Shown here: piece after piece, positions 47,139 through 55,504 of the stretch
Layout: each line of letters starts with the position of its first letter
How positions within the stretch are numbered: position 1 is the stretch's first letter
Assembly (NCBI RefSeq): GCF_036634175.1
Contig: NZ_JAZIFX010000001.1
Span: forward strand, 7,068,001 to 7,132,000
Length of the DNA stretch: 64,000 nt
DNA from: Streptomyces sp. P9-A2
GTDB lineage: Bacteria > Actinomycetota > Actinomycetes > Streptomycetales > Streptomycetaceae
Reading direction: 5' to 3'
The notes under the pieces: model-generated
The model's database searches: none
What the model was told of the DNA's origin: nothing
Seen by the model: the letters and a program-made list of their open reading frames with translations, nothing else
Program-made: the position numbers and the translations under genes

Positions 47139-48097
47139 GCCGGAACACGGACGGCGTCTCCGCGCCCCCTCTCCGCTTCGGCTACGGCACCAACGGCCTC
47201 GCCGACCTCCGTCTCGACGACGCCCTCGCCCTGCTCGCCGACCTCGGCTACGACGGGGTCGGACTCACCCTCGACCACATGCACCTCGACCCGCTCGCCC
47301 CGGACCTCGCCGCCCGCACCCACCGGATCGCCCGACGGCTGGAGGAACTCGGTCTGGGCGTCACCGTGGAGACCGGCGCCCGCTATGTGCTCGACCCCCG
47401 CCGCAAGCACGGCCCGTCGCTGCTGGACCCCGACCCGGACGACCGCGCCCGCCGCGTCGACCTCCTCCTGCGGGCGGTCCGCGTCGCCGCCGACCTCGGC
47501 GCGCACGCCGTGCACTGTTTCAGCGGCATCGTCCCCGACGGCACGGACGAGGACACCGCCTGGAAACGCCTCGCCGAGACCCTCACCCCCGTGCTGGACG
47601 CCGCCACCACCGCCGGCGTCCCGCTCGCCGTCGAACCCGAACCCGGCCACCTCCTCGCCACCCTCGCCGACTTCCACCACCTGCGCCGCACGCTCGGCGA
47701 CCCCGAGCCCCTCGGCCTCACCCTGGACATCGGCCACTGCCAGTGCCTCGAACCCCTCCCTCCCGCCGACTGCGTACGCGACGCCGCACCCTGGCTGCGC
47801 CACGTCCAGATCGAGGACATGCGCCGCGGTGTCCACGAACACCTGCCCTTCGGGGACGGCGAGATCGACTTCCCGCCCGTCCTCGCGGCCCTCGCCGCCA
47901 CCGGCTACCAGGGCCTGACCGTCGTCGAACTGCCCCGCCACTCCCACGCGGGGCCCCACTTCGCCGCCCGTTCCCTCCCGTTCCTCCACACCGCGGCCCG
48001 CACCGCGGCGACCGTCACCGGTGCCGGCACGGCATCCGCCCTCGCGCCCTCGCCCGGCGCTCCCTCCGCCACCCCCGAAGGGAGCGGCACCCCGTGA
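47135..48097 (+). CDS. Sugar phosphate isomerase/epimerase family TIM barrel in the ebo cluster
   Basis: A 320-residue barrel of the AP_endonuc_2 type. Likely metal ligands: Glu in LAVEPEPGHLLAT, Asp/His in LTLDIGHCQC, His and Glu in RHVQIEDMRRGVHEH and TVVELPRHSH. The N-terminus LRFGYGTNGLADLRLDDAL is typical of sugar epimerases. The last 35 residues are low-complexity. Overlaps of 4 bp with both neighbours place it firmly in the operon. It is related to, but distinct from, the EboE barrel three genes downstream. Confidence 0.85.
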   Translation: MSRNTDGVSAPPLRFGYGTNGLADLRLDDALALLADLGYDGVGLTLDHMHLDPLAPDLAARTHRIARRLEELGLGVTVETGARYVLDPRRKHGPSLLDPDPDDRARRVDLLLRAVRVAADLGAHAVHCFSGIVPDGTDEDTAWKRLAETLTPVLDAATTAGVPLAVEPEPGHLLATLADFHHLRRTLGDPEPLGLTLDIGHCQCLEPLPPADCVRDAAPWLRHVQIEDMRRGVHEHLPFGDGEIDFPPVLAALAATGYQGLTVVELPRHSHAGPHFAARSLPFLHTAARTAATVTGAGTASALAPSPGAPSATPEGSGTP

Positions 48098-48966
48098 ACC
48101 ACCCCCGTGCCACCCCGGCGACCCCGGCCACCCCGGAGGCCCCGGAGACCCCGGAGGCAGCCACCACCAGCGGCCCCGACGCGGCCCCCCGCCCACCGGG
48201 AACCCCGGCAGCCGACGGCACCATCCCCGCCGCCCCTGCCGCCGCCCCCGCCCTCGCCGCCGCTCCGATCGACCCGGCCGTCACCCCGCTCACCGAACTG
48301 CGCCGTCTCCTCTCCGCCCGTCTCGACGCCGCCGCCCGCGCCTGGCTGGACCGGGCCCTCGACGAGGCCGCCGCCCACCCCGGCACCCACGGGCCCATCT
48401 CCGTATGGGAGCTGCGCCTGGCCGAGGCCGGCCGCCGCTGCGGTGCGGCCCACGCCGACGCCGCCCGCGTCCTGATCCTGCACGCGGCCCGCGCCGGCAC
48501 CGAGGAGCTGACCCGGGTCTACGACCAGGGCACCGCCGACGAACGCCGGGCGGTCCTGCACGCCCTGCCCCACCTGGTGACCGGCCCCGAGGCCCGCCCG
48601 CTCGTCGAGGACGCCCTGCGCGCCAACGACACCCGGCTCGTCGCCGCCGCCGTCGGCCCGTACTGCGCCCGGCACCTCGACGCCCACGCCTGGCGGCACG
48701 CCGTACTGAAGTGCCTGTTCACCGGCGTCGCCCTGGACCGGGTGGCGGACCTGGCCCGGCGGGCCCGCGGTGACGGCGAACTCGCCCGCATGCTCGGCGA
48801 CTACGCCGACGAGCGCACCGCCGCCGGCCGCCCCGTCCCGGAGGACCTGCACCGCGTACGGGCCCTGGCCCTGGCCCCCGCCGATTCCCCCGCCGATTCC
48901 GCCTCCGCTTCCGCTTCCTCCATCTCGAGTCACACCACGGACGACCCCCACGGCAAGGAGTCCTGA
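48094..48966 (+). CDS. eboA: EboA-domain protein
   Basis: A 290-residue cytoplasmic protein of unknown biochemical role. A Pro/Ala/Thr-rich leader of about 60 residues (eight near-identical Thr-Pro steps at the start) precedes an all-helical domain (about 62-265) with TELRRLLSARLDAAARAWLD, AARVLILHAARAG, ERRAVLHALPHL and CLFTGVALDRV, which resembles helical-repeat scaffolds and matches EboA proteins. The Ser/Ala tail is again low-complexity. GTG start overlapping the previous stop; its stop shares one base with the next ATG. In other bacteria EboA occurs only with the other ebo genes, which makes it the best marker of the cluster. Confidence 0.78.
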   Translation: MNHPRATPATPATPEAPETPEAATTSGPDAAPRPPGTPAADGTIPAAPAAAPALAAAPIDPAVTPLTELRRLLSARLDAAARAWLDRALDEAAAHPGTHGPISVWELRLAEAGRRCGAAHADAARVLILHAARAGTEELTRVYDQGTADERRAVLHALPHLVTGPEARPLVEDALRANDTRLVAAAVGPYCARHLDAHAWRHAVLKCLFTGVALDRVADLARRARGDGELARMLGDYADERTAAGRPVPEDLHRVRALALAPADSPADSASASASSISSHTTDDPHGKES

Positions 48967-49859
48967 TGCGCCTCTTCGACCCCCACGTCCACATGACGTC
49001 GCGGACCACCGACGACTACGAGGCCATGTACGGGGCGGGCATCCGCGCCGTCGTCGAACCCGCCTTCTGGCTCGGCCAGCCCCGTACCTCGCCGGCCTCC
49101 TTCACCGACTACTTCGACGCCCTCCTGGGCTGGGAACCCTTCCGTGCCGCCCAGTACGGCATCGCCCACCACTGCACCATCGCCCTCAACCCCAAGGAGG
49201 CGAACGACCCGCGCTGCACGCCCGTCCTCGACCTGCTGCCCCGGTATCTCGTCAAGGACAACGTCGTCGCCGTCGGCGAGATCGGCTACGACTCCATGAC
49301 GCCCGCCGAGGACACCGCGCTCGCCGCCCAGCTCCAGCTCGCCGCCGACCACGGCCTGCCCGCCCTGGTGCACACACCGCACCGCGACAAGCTCGCCGGA
49401 CTGCGCCGCACCCTCGACGTCGTACGGGAGTCCGCACTGCCCACGGAGCACGTCCTGATCGACCATCTCAACGAGACCACCGTCAAGGAGGCCAAGGACA
49501 GCGGCTGCTGGCTCGGCTTCTCCGTCTATCCCGACACCAAGATGGACGAGGAACGGATGGTCGCGATCCTGCGCTCCCACGGCCCCGAGCGGGTCCTGGT
49601 GAACTCCGCCGCCGACTGGGGGAAGAGCGACCCGCTCAAGACCCGCAAGGTCGCCGACCTGATGCTCGCCGAGGGCTTCACCGAGGACGACGTCGACCGG
49701 GTCCTGTGGCGCAACCCCGTCGCCTTCTACGGGCTCAGCGGCCGGCTCGCCCTCGACGTCCCCGCTCCCGAGGCCACCCACGAGGGCAACTCCATCCAGC
49801 GCGGCGTCCCGAGGGACGAGCCCCCGCGGGTGGCCGGCGTCGCCGCCGCGGAGGCGTGA
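48966..49859 (+). CDS. eboB: TatD-like metal-dependent hydrolase, EboB type
   Basis: A 297-residue amidohydrolase-fold enzyme. Metal site: HxH in FDPHVHMTS, Glu in AVGEIGYDSMT, His in LVHTPHRDK, His in LIDHLNETT and Asp in VNSAADWGKSD. Classical TatD proteins are nucleases or peptidase-like, but the EboB group is defined by its cluster. The ATG uses the last base of the eboA stop (TGATG). Three bases separate its stop from eboE. Confidence 0.85.
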   Translation: MRLFDPHVHMTSRTTDDYEAMYGAGIRAVVEPAFWLGQPRTSPASFTDYFDALLGWEPFRAAQYGIAHHCTIALNPKEANDPRCTPVLDLLPRYLVKDNVVAVGEIGYDSMTPAEDTALAAQLQLAADHGLPALVHTPHRDKLAGLRRTLDVVRESALPTEHVLIDHLNETTVKEAKDSGCWLGFSVYPDTKMDEERMVAILRSHGPERVLVNSAADWGKSDPLKTRKVADLMLAEGFTEDDVDRVLWRNPVAFYGLSGRLALDVPAPEATHEGNSIQRGVPRDEPPRVAGVAAAEA

Positions 49860-49862
49860 GCC

Positions 49863-51032
49863 ATGCGCTTCCGCCACCCCGACGGGTCCACCGTCCACCT
49901 CGCCTACTGCACCAACGTGCACCCGGCCGAGACCCTCGACGGTGTCCTCGCCCAACTGCGGGACCACTGCGAACCCGTCCGCCGCCGGCTCGGCCGCGAC
50001 CGGCTCGGCATCGGCCTGTGGCTCGCCAAGGACGCCGCCCGCGCCCTCGTCACCGACCCGTCCGCCCTGCGCGGTCTGCGCTGCGAACTCGACCGGCGCG
50101 GCCTCGAGGTCGTCACCCTCAACGGCTTCCCCTACGAGGGATTCGGCGCCGAGGAGGTCAAGTACCGCGTCTACACACCGGACTGGGCCGACCCCGAACG
50201 CCTGGAGTACACCACCTCCCTGGCCCGCCTCCTCGCCGGACTGCTCCCCGACGACGTGGTCGACGGCAGCATCTCCACCCTGCCGCTGGCCTGGCGCACC
50301 GCCCACGACACGGAGCGTGCCGAAGCCTCCCGCCTCGCCCTGCGCACCCTCGCCGAGCGCCTCGACGCCCTCCAGGAGCTGACCGGGCGCTCCCTCCGCA
50401 TCGCCCTGGAACCGGAACCCGGCTGCGTCGTCGAAACCACCCACGACGCCATCGCACCGCTCACCGCGATCGGCCACGACCGCATCGGCATCTGCGTCGA
50501 CACCTGCCACCTCGCCACCTCCTTCGAAGATCCGCACACCGCCCTGGACGACCTCGCCGGGGCCGGTATCCCCGTGGTCAAGTCCCAGCTCTCCGCCGCC
50601 CTGCACGCGGAGCAGCCTCATCTGCCCGAGGTCCGCGAGGCCCTGCGCGCCTTCGCCGAGCCCCGCTTCCTGCACCAGACCCGCACCTCCACCGCCGCCG
50701 GACTGCGCGGCACCGACGACCTCGCCGAGGCCCTGGCCGGCGACACCCTGCCCGACGGGGCGCCCTGGCGCGCCCACTTCCACGTCCCGCTGCACGCGGC
50801 TCCCACCGCGCCCCTCACCTCCACGCTGCCCGTGCTGAAGACCGCCCTGACCCGCCTCGTCGGCGGCCCGCACCCCCTCACCCACCACCTCGAGGTCGAG
50901 ACCTACACCTGGCAGGCCCTCCCACCCGAGCTGCGGCCCAGGGGACGCGCCCAGCTCGCCGACGGCATCGCCGCCGAACTCACCCTCGCCCGCGACCTGC
51001 TGACGGACCTAGGCCTGAAGGAACTCCCTTGA
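49863..51032 (+). CDS. eboE: EboE, xylose-isomerase-like TIM barrel (metabolite traffic protein)
   Basis: A 389-residue barrel. LAYCTNVHPAETLDGVLAQL at the start and LEVVTLNGFPYEGFGAEEVKY are hallmarks of EboE. Metal ligands are likely in IALEPEPGCVVET, GICVDTCHLATSFE, and HFHVPLHAAP, with a final Glu in LEVETYTWQALP. No signal peptide is present. In the cyanobacterium Nostoc punctiforme the ebo genes are needed for moving the scytonemin precursor to the periplasm; the chemistry is not known. Its stop overlaps the TTG start of eboF. Confidence 0.85.
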   Translation: MRFRHPDGSTVHLAYCTNVHPAETLDGVLAQLRDHCEPVRRRLGRDRLGIGLWLAKDAARALVTDPSALRGLRCELDRRGLEVVTLNGFPYEGFGAEEVKYRVYTPDWADPERLEYTTSLARLLAGLLPDDVVDGSISTLPLAWRTAHDTERAEASRLALRTLAERLDALQELTGRSLRIALEPEPGCVVETTHDAIAPLTAIGHDRIGICVDTCHLATSFEDPHTALDDLAGAGIPVVKSQLSAALHAEQPHLPEVREALRAFAEPRFLHQTRTSTAAGLRGTDDLAEALAGDTLPDGAPWRAHFHVPLHAAPTAPLTSTLPVLKTALTRLVGGPHPLTHHLEVETYTWQALPPELRPRGRAQLADGIAAELTLARDLLTDLGLKELP

Positions 51033-52498
51033 CCCCGGACCCCGCGCCAGACCCCACGACAGACCGCACCGCGGACCCCACGCCGGACCGCACCGCGGAC
51101 CCCGCCACGGAACCCGAGGCCGCCGGCCCCACCCCCCTCCTCGTCCTCGACGTCGTGGGCCTCACCCCCCGCCTCCTCGACCACATGCCCCATCTCAAGA
51201 GGCTCGGCCAGTCCGGCTCCCGCGCACCGCTCGGCACCGTGCTGCCCGCCGTCACCTGCGCCGCCCAGTCCACCTTCCTCACCGGCACCCTCCCCTCCGA
51301 ACACGGCATCGTCGGCAACGGCTGGTACTTCCGCGAGCTCGGTGACGTCCTGCTGTGGCGCCAGCACAACGGTCTCGTCTCCGGGGACAAACTCTGGGAC
51401 GCCGCCCGCCGCGCGCACCCCGGCTACACCGTCGCCAACATCTGCTGGTGGTACGCCATGGGCGCCGACACCGACATCACCGTCACCCCCCGCCCGGTCT
51501 ACTACGCCGACGGCCGCAAGGAGCCGGACTGCTACACCCGGCCGGCCGCCCTGCACGACGAACTCACCGAGAAGTTCGGCACGTTCCCCCTGTTCCACTT
51601 CTGGGGGCCCGGAGCCGACCTCGCCTCCAGCCGGTGGATCATCGACGCCACCCGCCACATCATGAGCACCCGCCACCCCGACCTGACCCTCTGCTACCTC
51701 CCTCACCTCGACTACGACCTGCAGCGCTTCGGCCCCGACGACCCGCGCTCCCTGAAAGCCGCCGCGGACCTGGACGCCGCCCTGGCCCCGCTGCTCGACG
51801 ACGCGCGCGCCGAGGGCCGTACCGTCGTCGCCCTGTCCGAGTACGGCATCACCCGGGTGAACCGGACCGTGGACATCAACCGCGCCCTGCGCCGCGCGGG
51901 CCTGCTGGAGGTGCACACACAGGACGGCATGGAGTACCTCGATCCGATGGCCTCGCGCGCCTTCGCGGTCGCCGACCACCAGATCGCCCACGTCTACGTG
52001 CGCCGCCCCGAGGACCTCGACGCCACCCGGGCCGCCCTCGAAGGACTGCCCGGCATCGATCAGCTCCTCGACGACGAGGGCAAGAAGGCCCATCACCTCG
52101 ACCATCCGCGCGCCGGCGAACTGGTCGCCGTCGCCGAACCCGATGCCTGGTTCACGTACTACTACTGGCTCGACGACGAACGCGCACCCGACTTCGCGCA
52201 GCTCGTCGAGATCCACCGCAAACCCGGCTACGACCCGGTCGAGCTCTTCATGGACCCCCTCGACCCGTACGTCAAGGTGAAGGCGGCCACCGCGCTGGCG
52301 CGCAAGAAGATCGGCATGCGCTACCGGATGGCGGTCGTGCCCCTCGACCCGTCACCTGTTCGGGGCAGCCATGGCCGCCTCCCTGCGAGCGACGACGACG
52401 GTCCGCTCCTCATCTGCTCCCTCCCTCGTGCCGTCGGAGACCGCGTCGCGGCCACCGATGTCAAGCAACTCCTGCTCCAACTCGCCGGACTCGGCTGA
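51029..52498 (+). CDS. eboF: Alkaline phosphatase superfamily protein (nucleotide pyrophosphatase-like), EboF type
   Basis: A 489-residue enzyme of the phosphodiesterase/phosphatase superfamily. The first metal Asp is in LLVLDVVGLTP, the nucleophile Thr in LPAVTCAAQSTFLTG, and other ligands in PHLDYDLQRFG, LSEYGITRVN and VADHQIAHVY. The only start that keeps the first metal-binding strand is the TTG at 51029. It overlaps the eboE stop as TTGA and has AAGGAA six bases upstream; the next possible start, a GTG, would remove the strand. The N-terminus carries repeated DPT/DRT units. No signal peptide is evident. Confidence 0.85.
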   Translation: MTPDPAPDPTTDRTADPTPDRTADPATEPEAAGPTPLLVLDVVGLTPRLLDHMPHLKRLGQSGSRAPLGTVLPAVTCAAQSTFLTGTLPSEHGIVGNGWYFRELGDVLLWRQHNGLVSGDKLWDAARRAHPGYTVANICWWYAMGADTDITVTPRPVYYADGRKEPDCYTRPAALHDELTEKFGTFPLFHFWGPGADLASSRWIIDATRHIMSTRHPDLTLCYLPHLDYDLQRFGPDDPRSLKAAADLDAALAPLLDDARAEGRTVVALSEYGITRVNRTVDINRALRRAGLLEVHTQDGMEYLDPMASRAFAVADHQIAHVYVRRPEDLDATRAALEGLPGIDQLLDDEGKKAHHLDHPRAGELVAVAEPDAWFTYYYWLDDERAPDFAQLVEIHRKPGYDPVELFMDPLDPYVKVKAATALARKKIGMRYRMAVVPLDPSPVRGSHGRLPASDDDGPLLICSLPRAVGDRVAATDVKQLLLQLAGLG

Positions 52499-52526
52499 CG
52501 CACCACCACGGCTGACGCACCACCAC
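52492..52526 (+). repeat. 17-bp tandem duplication across the eboF stop codon
   Basis: CGGCTGACGCACCACCAC is repeated with a 17-bp period (52492-52509 and 52509-52526). The first copy contains the eboF stop codon TGA, the second is non-coding. Confidence 0.85.
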
Positions 52527-52631
52527 TCAGGGCCCTCCGAGATCCAGCTACGGAGAGTGAAACACACGGCACTGACAACGGTCGGTCCCGGCGGGACCGG
52601 AACCGGCCACGACCGAGAAGGCAGGCCACTC

Positions 52632-53843
52632 GTGACCTCGTACTCCGACCCCTCCCGCGCCGAGGCCGTCATCGCCTCGGCCACCGACGCCCCGGACGAG
52701 GGACTGCGCCGTTCCCTGGGCGTGGACCGGCGCCGTTTCCTCAGCACCTGCACCGCCGTGGCGGCCGGAGCCGTCGCGCTCCCCGTCTTCGGGGCCGCCC
52801 CCGCCCTGGCCCACGACCGCGGCAGAGACCACGACCACGGACACGACCACGGACACGGCGGGCAGGTGCTCGTCCCCCCGCACAAGCGCGGCATCATCCT
52901 CTACACCGTCCGTGACGCCACCGGCCGCGACCCCCTGTCCACCGATCTGCCCTCCGGCTTCCGCGAGGTGTTCAAGCAACTGGCCCGCCACGGCTACCGC
53001 CAGGTGGAGTTCGCCGGCTACAACCAGCACGCGAACGCACCCGGCGGCGCCAGTCTGGAATCCGTCGCGGGAGCCAGGCTGCTGCGCTCCTGGCTCGACG
53101 ACTACGGCCTGCGCGCCCAGGGCAACCACGGCTTCATCCCCTCCTCCTGGCCGTTGACCACGGCAGACCTGGACACCTTCAAGAAGCACCTCGAGATCGC
53201 CAACATCCTCGGCCTGGACCACATGGGCACCGGCGGCGACCCCACCGGCAGCTCCCACCGCGCCGACTGGGACGTGGCCGCCGACAAGTGGAACGCCCTC
53301 GGCGCGATCGCCCGCCGCGAGGGCGTCAAGCTCTACACCCACAACCACGACGGCGCCTACGGCTTCCTGCTCGACCGCGGCCCCCTGGACGACCAGGGCC
53401 GGCCCACCCGCAGTTCGGGCATCCGGAAGCTGGAGTACTTCCTCAAGGTCACCGACCCGAAGACCGTCTGGCTGGAGATGGACATCTTCTGGGCGCACGT
53501 CGCCCAGTACAAGTTCCACACGTACACCGCCCACGACGGCTCCACCCGCAGGAACGTCTTCGACCCGGCCGGCCTGGTCGCCCGCAACAGCAAGCGCTAC
53601 CCGCTCTTCCACGCCAAGGACGGCGTCGTCAGCACGACCAACGGCATGGGCTACGAGATGGTTCCCTTCGGAACCGGAGTCATCGACTACACGACGTTCT
53701 TCTCCCGGGTCGGGCAGCACGACTACCGCAACCCGATGATCGAGGACGACAACGCCCCGAGCGCCACCGACCCCGGGCAGTCGCTGCGGGAGGCCAAGAT
53801 CGGCTACGACAACCTGGCGGCCCTGCGCAAGCGGCGCCGCTGA
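52632..53843 (+). CDS. Secreted Tat-type sugar phosphate isomerase/epimerase family protein
   Basis: A 403-residue protein. A twin-arginine signal (VDRRRFLSTCTAVAAGAVAL) predicts export after folding, fitting a protein that binds metal in the cytoplasm. A His/Asp-rich spacer (HDRGRDHDHGHDHGHGG) follows, then a TIM barrel with GIILYTVRDATG, QVEFAGYNQHAN, LYTHNHDG, VWLEMDIFWAH and YPLFHAKDG. Similar Tat-exported isomerases often accompany ThuA and Gfo/Idh/MocA genes in sugar loci. The GTG at 52632 has a weak upstream Shine-Dalgarno (GAAGGCAGG). It is 133 bp beyond eboF and ends at a strong terminator, so it closes the plus-strand block. Confidence 0.88.
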   Translation: MTSYSDPSRAEAVIASATDAPDEGLRRSLGVDRRRFLSTCTAVAAGAVALPVFGAAPALAHDRGRDHDHGHDHGHGGQVLVPPHKRGIILYTVRDATGRDPLSTDLPSGFREVFKQLARHGYRQVEFAGYNQHANAPGGASLESVAGARLLRSWLDDYGLRAQGNHGFIPSSWPLTTADLDTFKKHLEIANILGLDHMGTGGDPTGSSHRADWDVAADKWNALGAIARREGVKLYTHNHDGAYGFLLDRGPLDDQGRPTRSSGIRKLEYFLKVTDPKTVWLEMDIFWAHVAQYKFHTYTAHDGSTRRNVFDPAGLVARNSKRYPLFHAKDGVVSTTNGMGYEMVPFGTGVIDYTTFFSRVGQHDYRNPMIEDDNAPSATDPGQSLREAKIGYDNLAALRKRRR

Positions 53844-53880
53844 CCGGGACCACGGATCGGGACCGCTGACCGGGAACACG

Positions 53881-53926
53881 GACCGGGCGGCCCCTCCCGC
53901 AGCACTGCGGGAGGGGCCGCCCGGTC
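53881..53926. terminator. Strong bidirectional terminator closing the 20-kb block
   Basis: A perfect 22-bp inverted repeat (53881-53902 with 53905-53926, beginning GACCGGGCGGCCCC) between convergent genes. Opening the inner pair gives a 4-nt loop. Confidence 0.93.
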
Positions 53927-53993
53927 CGCGTGGACGAAGCTCTCGTGCCGGTGCTCCGTGGGGGACGGTATGCGGCTCCGGCGGTCCGTGGAG

Positions 53994-55382
53994 TCAGGCC
54001 GTCTCGTCGCCGAGCGGCTGCGGGTTCGGGCTGATCCGCCTGGGCTTGGGCCGCCCCGGGGGATGCAGGAACACCGCGACGCAACCGGCGAACAGGGAGA
54101 TCGAACCCGCCAGGACGAACGCGCCCGCGTAGTCCCAGGCCGCCACCACAACGGCACCCATGCCGGATCCGAGCAGACCGGAGACGAGCTTCGAGGAGTA
54201 CACCAGGCCGTAGTTCGTGGCGTTGTTGTTCTCACCGAAGTAGTCGGCGGTCATCGCGGCGAACATCGGGAAGATGGCACCGCCGCCGAACCCGGAGATC
54301 GACGAGAACAGCAGGAACAGCGGCAGGTTCCCGATGTTCCCGGAGAACAGGATGCCGTACTGGGACAGCCCGAGGACGATACAGACGAAGATCAGGCACT
54401 GCTTGCGGCCGTACCGGTCGGAGAGCCAGCCGATGACACCGCGGCCGGTCCCGTTGACGATCGCCTTCAGGGACATGGCGGTCGCCACGATGCCGCCCGC
54501 GAAGCCCGCGTCGTCACCGAAGGGCACCTGGAAGGCGATACCGAAGATGTTCACCCCGGACGTGCACAGCAGGCAGAACCACATCAGGCCCACCCGGCCG
54601 GTCCGCCACGCCTCCATGGGGGTGTACTGGTGCACGGCCGGCGGGTTCTTCTCCATCGCGCGCCGGGTGCGCGCGTCGGTCGGCTTCTTCAGCGGATCGA
54701 TGTCGGCCGGCCACCAGTTCTTCGGCGGGTCCTTGAAGAAGTAGCCGGCTCCCGCCACCACACCGGCCAGGAACACACCCACCGCGACCAGCACCCAGCG
54801 GAAGTTGGTGAGGTCCATGTAGCCGGTGAAGATGAAGACGAACGGCACCGAACCGTAGGCGAAACCGCCGTTCACGAAGCCGGTCTTGCCGCCCTTGCGC
54901 TCCGGATACCACTTGGCGACCATGTTCACGCAGGTCGCGTACACCATGCCGGCACCCATACCGCTGAACATGCCGAAGCCGAGATACGCGACGATCACAT
55001 GCGGTGCGAAGGCCAGCGAGACATAGCCCAGCAGGGTCCCCACCGCGCCGCACATCATCGCCCAGCGGGCCGGCAGTTGCCCGCTCTCCCGCAGCTTGCC
55101 CGCAGGGAAGGCCACCGCCGCCTGGAAGAACACCCACACGCCCAGCATCCAGAAGATGTGCGCGCTGCTCCATGAATGGGCCGTGTGCAGGGTGTCCTCG
55201 GCGGAGGCGAACGCGTACTCCGCCGAGCTGATGCCCATCATGCCGATCCACGGCAGGATGACCATCCACTTGCGCTTGCGGCCCATGATGTCGATGTCGG
55301 TCTCACCGAGGCGGTAGACGCGTCCGTTCGCGTCGGCCACCTCCCGGTAGGGAACCGAAGTACGCAGATCGGTCGTCGTCAT
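53994..55382 (-). CDS. OxlT-type MFS transporter, probable oxalate/formate antiporter (full length)
   Basis: A 462-residue inner-membrane protein with 12 predicted helices and the OFA-family pattern: WVFFQAAVAFPAGKLRESG, GFGMFSGMGAGMVYATCVN, NMVAKWYPERKGGKTG, IGWLSDRYGRKQ, AMTADYFGENNNATNYG, YSSKLVSGLLGSGMG. An N-terminal cytosolic stretch of about 35 residues (VPYREVADANGRVYRLGETD) precedes helix 1. Located just downstream of the acyl-CoA ligase of the oxalate operon, it is the best candidate for oxalate uptake, while the OxlT-like copy at 30259 is deleted. ATG at 55382; AAGGGG lies about 10 nt upstream. A hairpin separates it from the upstream operon. Confidence 0.88.
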   Translation of the reverse strand: MTTTDLRTSVPYREVADANGRVYRLGETDIDIMGRKRKWMVILPWIGMMGISSAEYAFASAEDTLHTAHSWSSAHIFWMLGVWVFFQAAVAFPAGKLRESGQLPARWAMMCGAVGTLLGYVSLAFAPHVIVAYLGFGMFSGMGAGMVYATCVNMVAKWYPERKGGKTGFVNGGFAYGSVPFVFIFTGYMDLTNFRWVLVAVGVFLAGVVAGAGYFFKDPPKNWWPADIDPLKKPTDARTRRAMEKNPPAVHQYTPMEAWRTGRVGLMWFCLLCTSGVNIFGIAFQVPFGDDAGFAGGIVATAMSLKAIVNGTGRGVIGWLSDRYGRKQCLIFVCIVLGLSQYGILFSGNIGNLPLFLLFSSISGFGGGAIFPMFAAMTADYFGENNNATNYGLVYSSKLVSGLLGSGMGAVVVAAWDYAGAFVLAGSISLFAGCVAVFLHPPGRPKPRRISPNPQPLGDETA

Positions 55383-55460
55383 GTCGTTCGCACCCCTTGC
55401 GTCGAAAGTTCTGGCCAGCGCCCCCTGTCCAATGCCTTTCGTGCGCGCTCGGGTCCTGAG

Positions 55461-55489
55461 GGCCGGCCGACGCGCACCGTCGGCCGGCC
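55461..55489 (-). terminator. Hairpin after the acyl-CoA ligase gene
   Basis: GGCCGGCCGAC (55461-55471) pairs perfectly with 55479-55489 across a 7-nt loop, 15 bp beyond the ligase stop. The transporter gene that follows may have its own promoter. Confidence 0.75.
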
Positions 55490-55504
55490 CCCGGTCCACT
55501 CACC

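Noticed and set aside
44824..53843. A terpene or polyketide biosynthetic cluster
   Set aside because: The UbiA-type gene and the distant FabH-like gene are the only hints; no terpene cyclase, PKS, NRPS or carrier protein is seen in the window.
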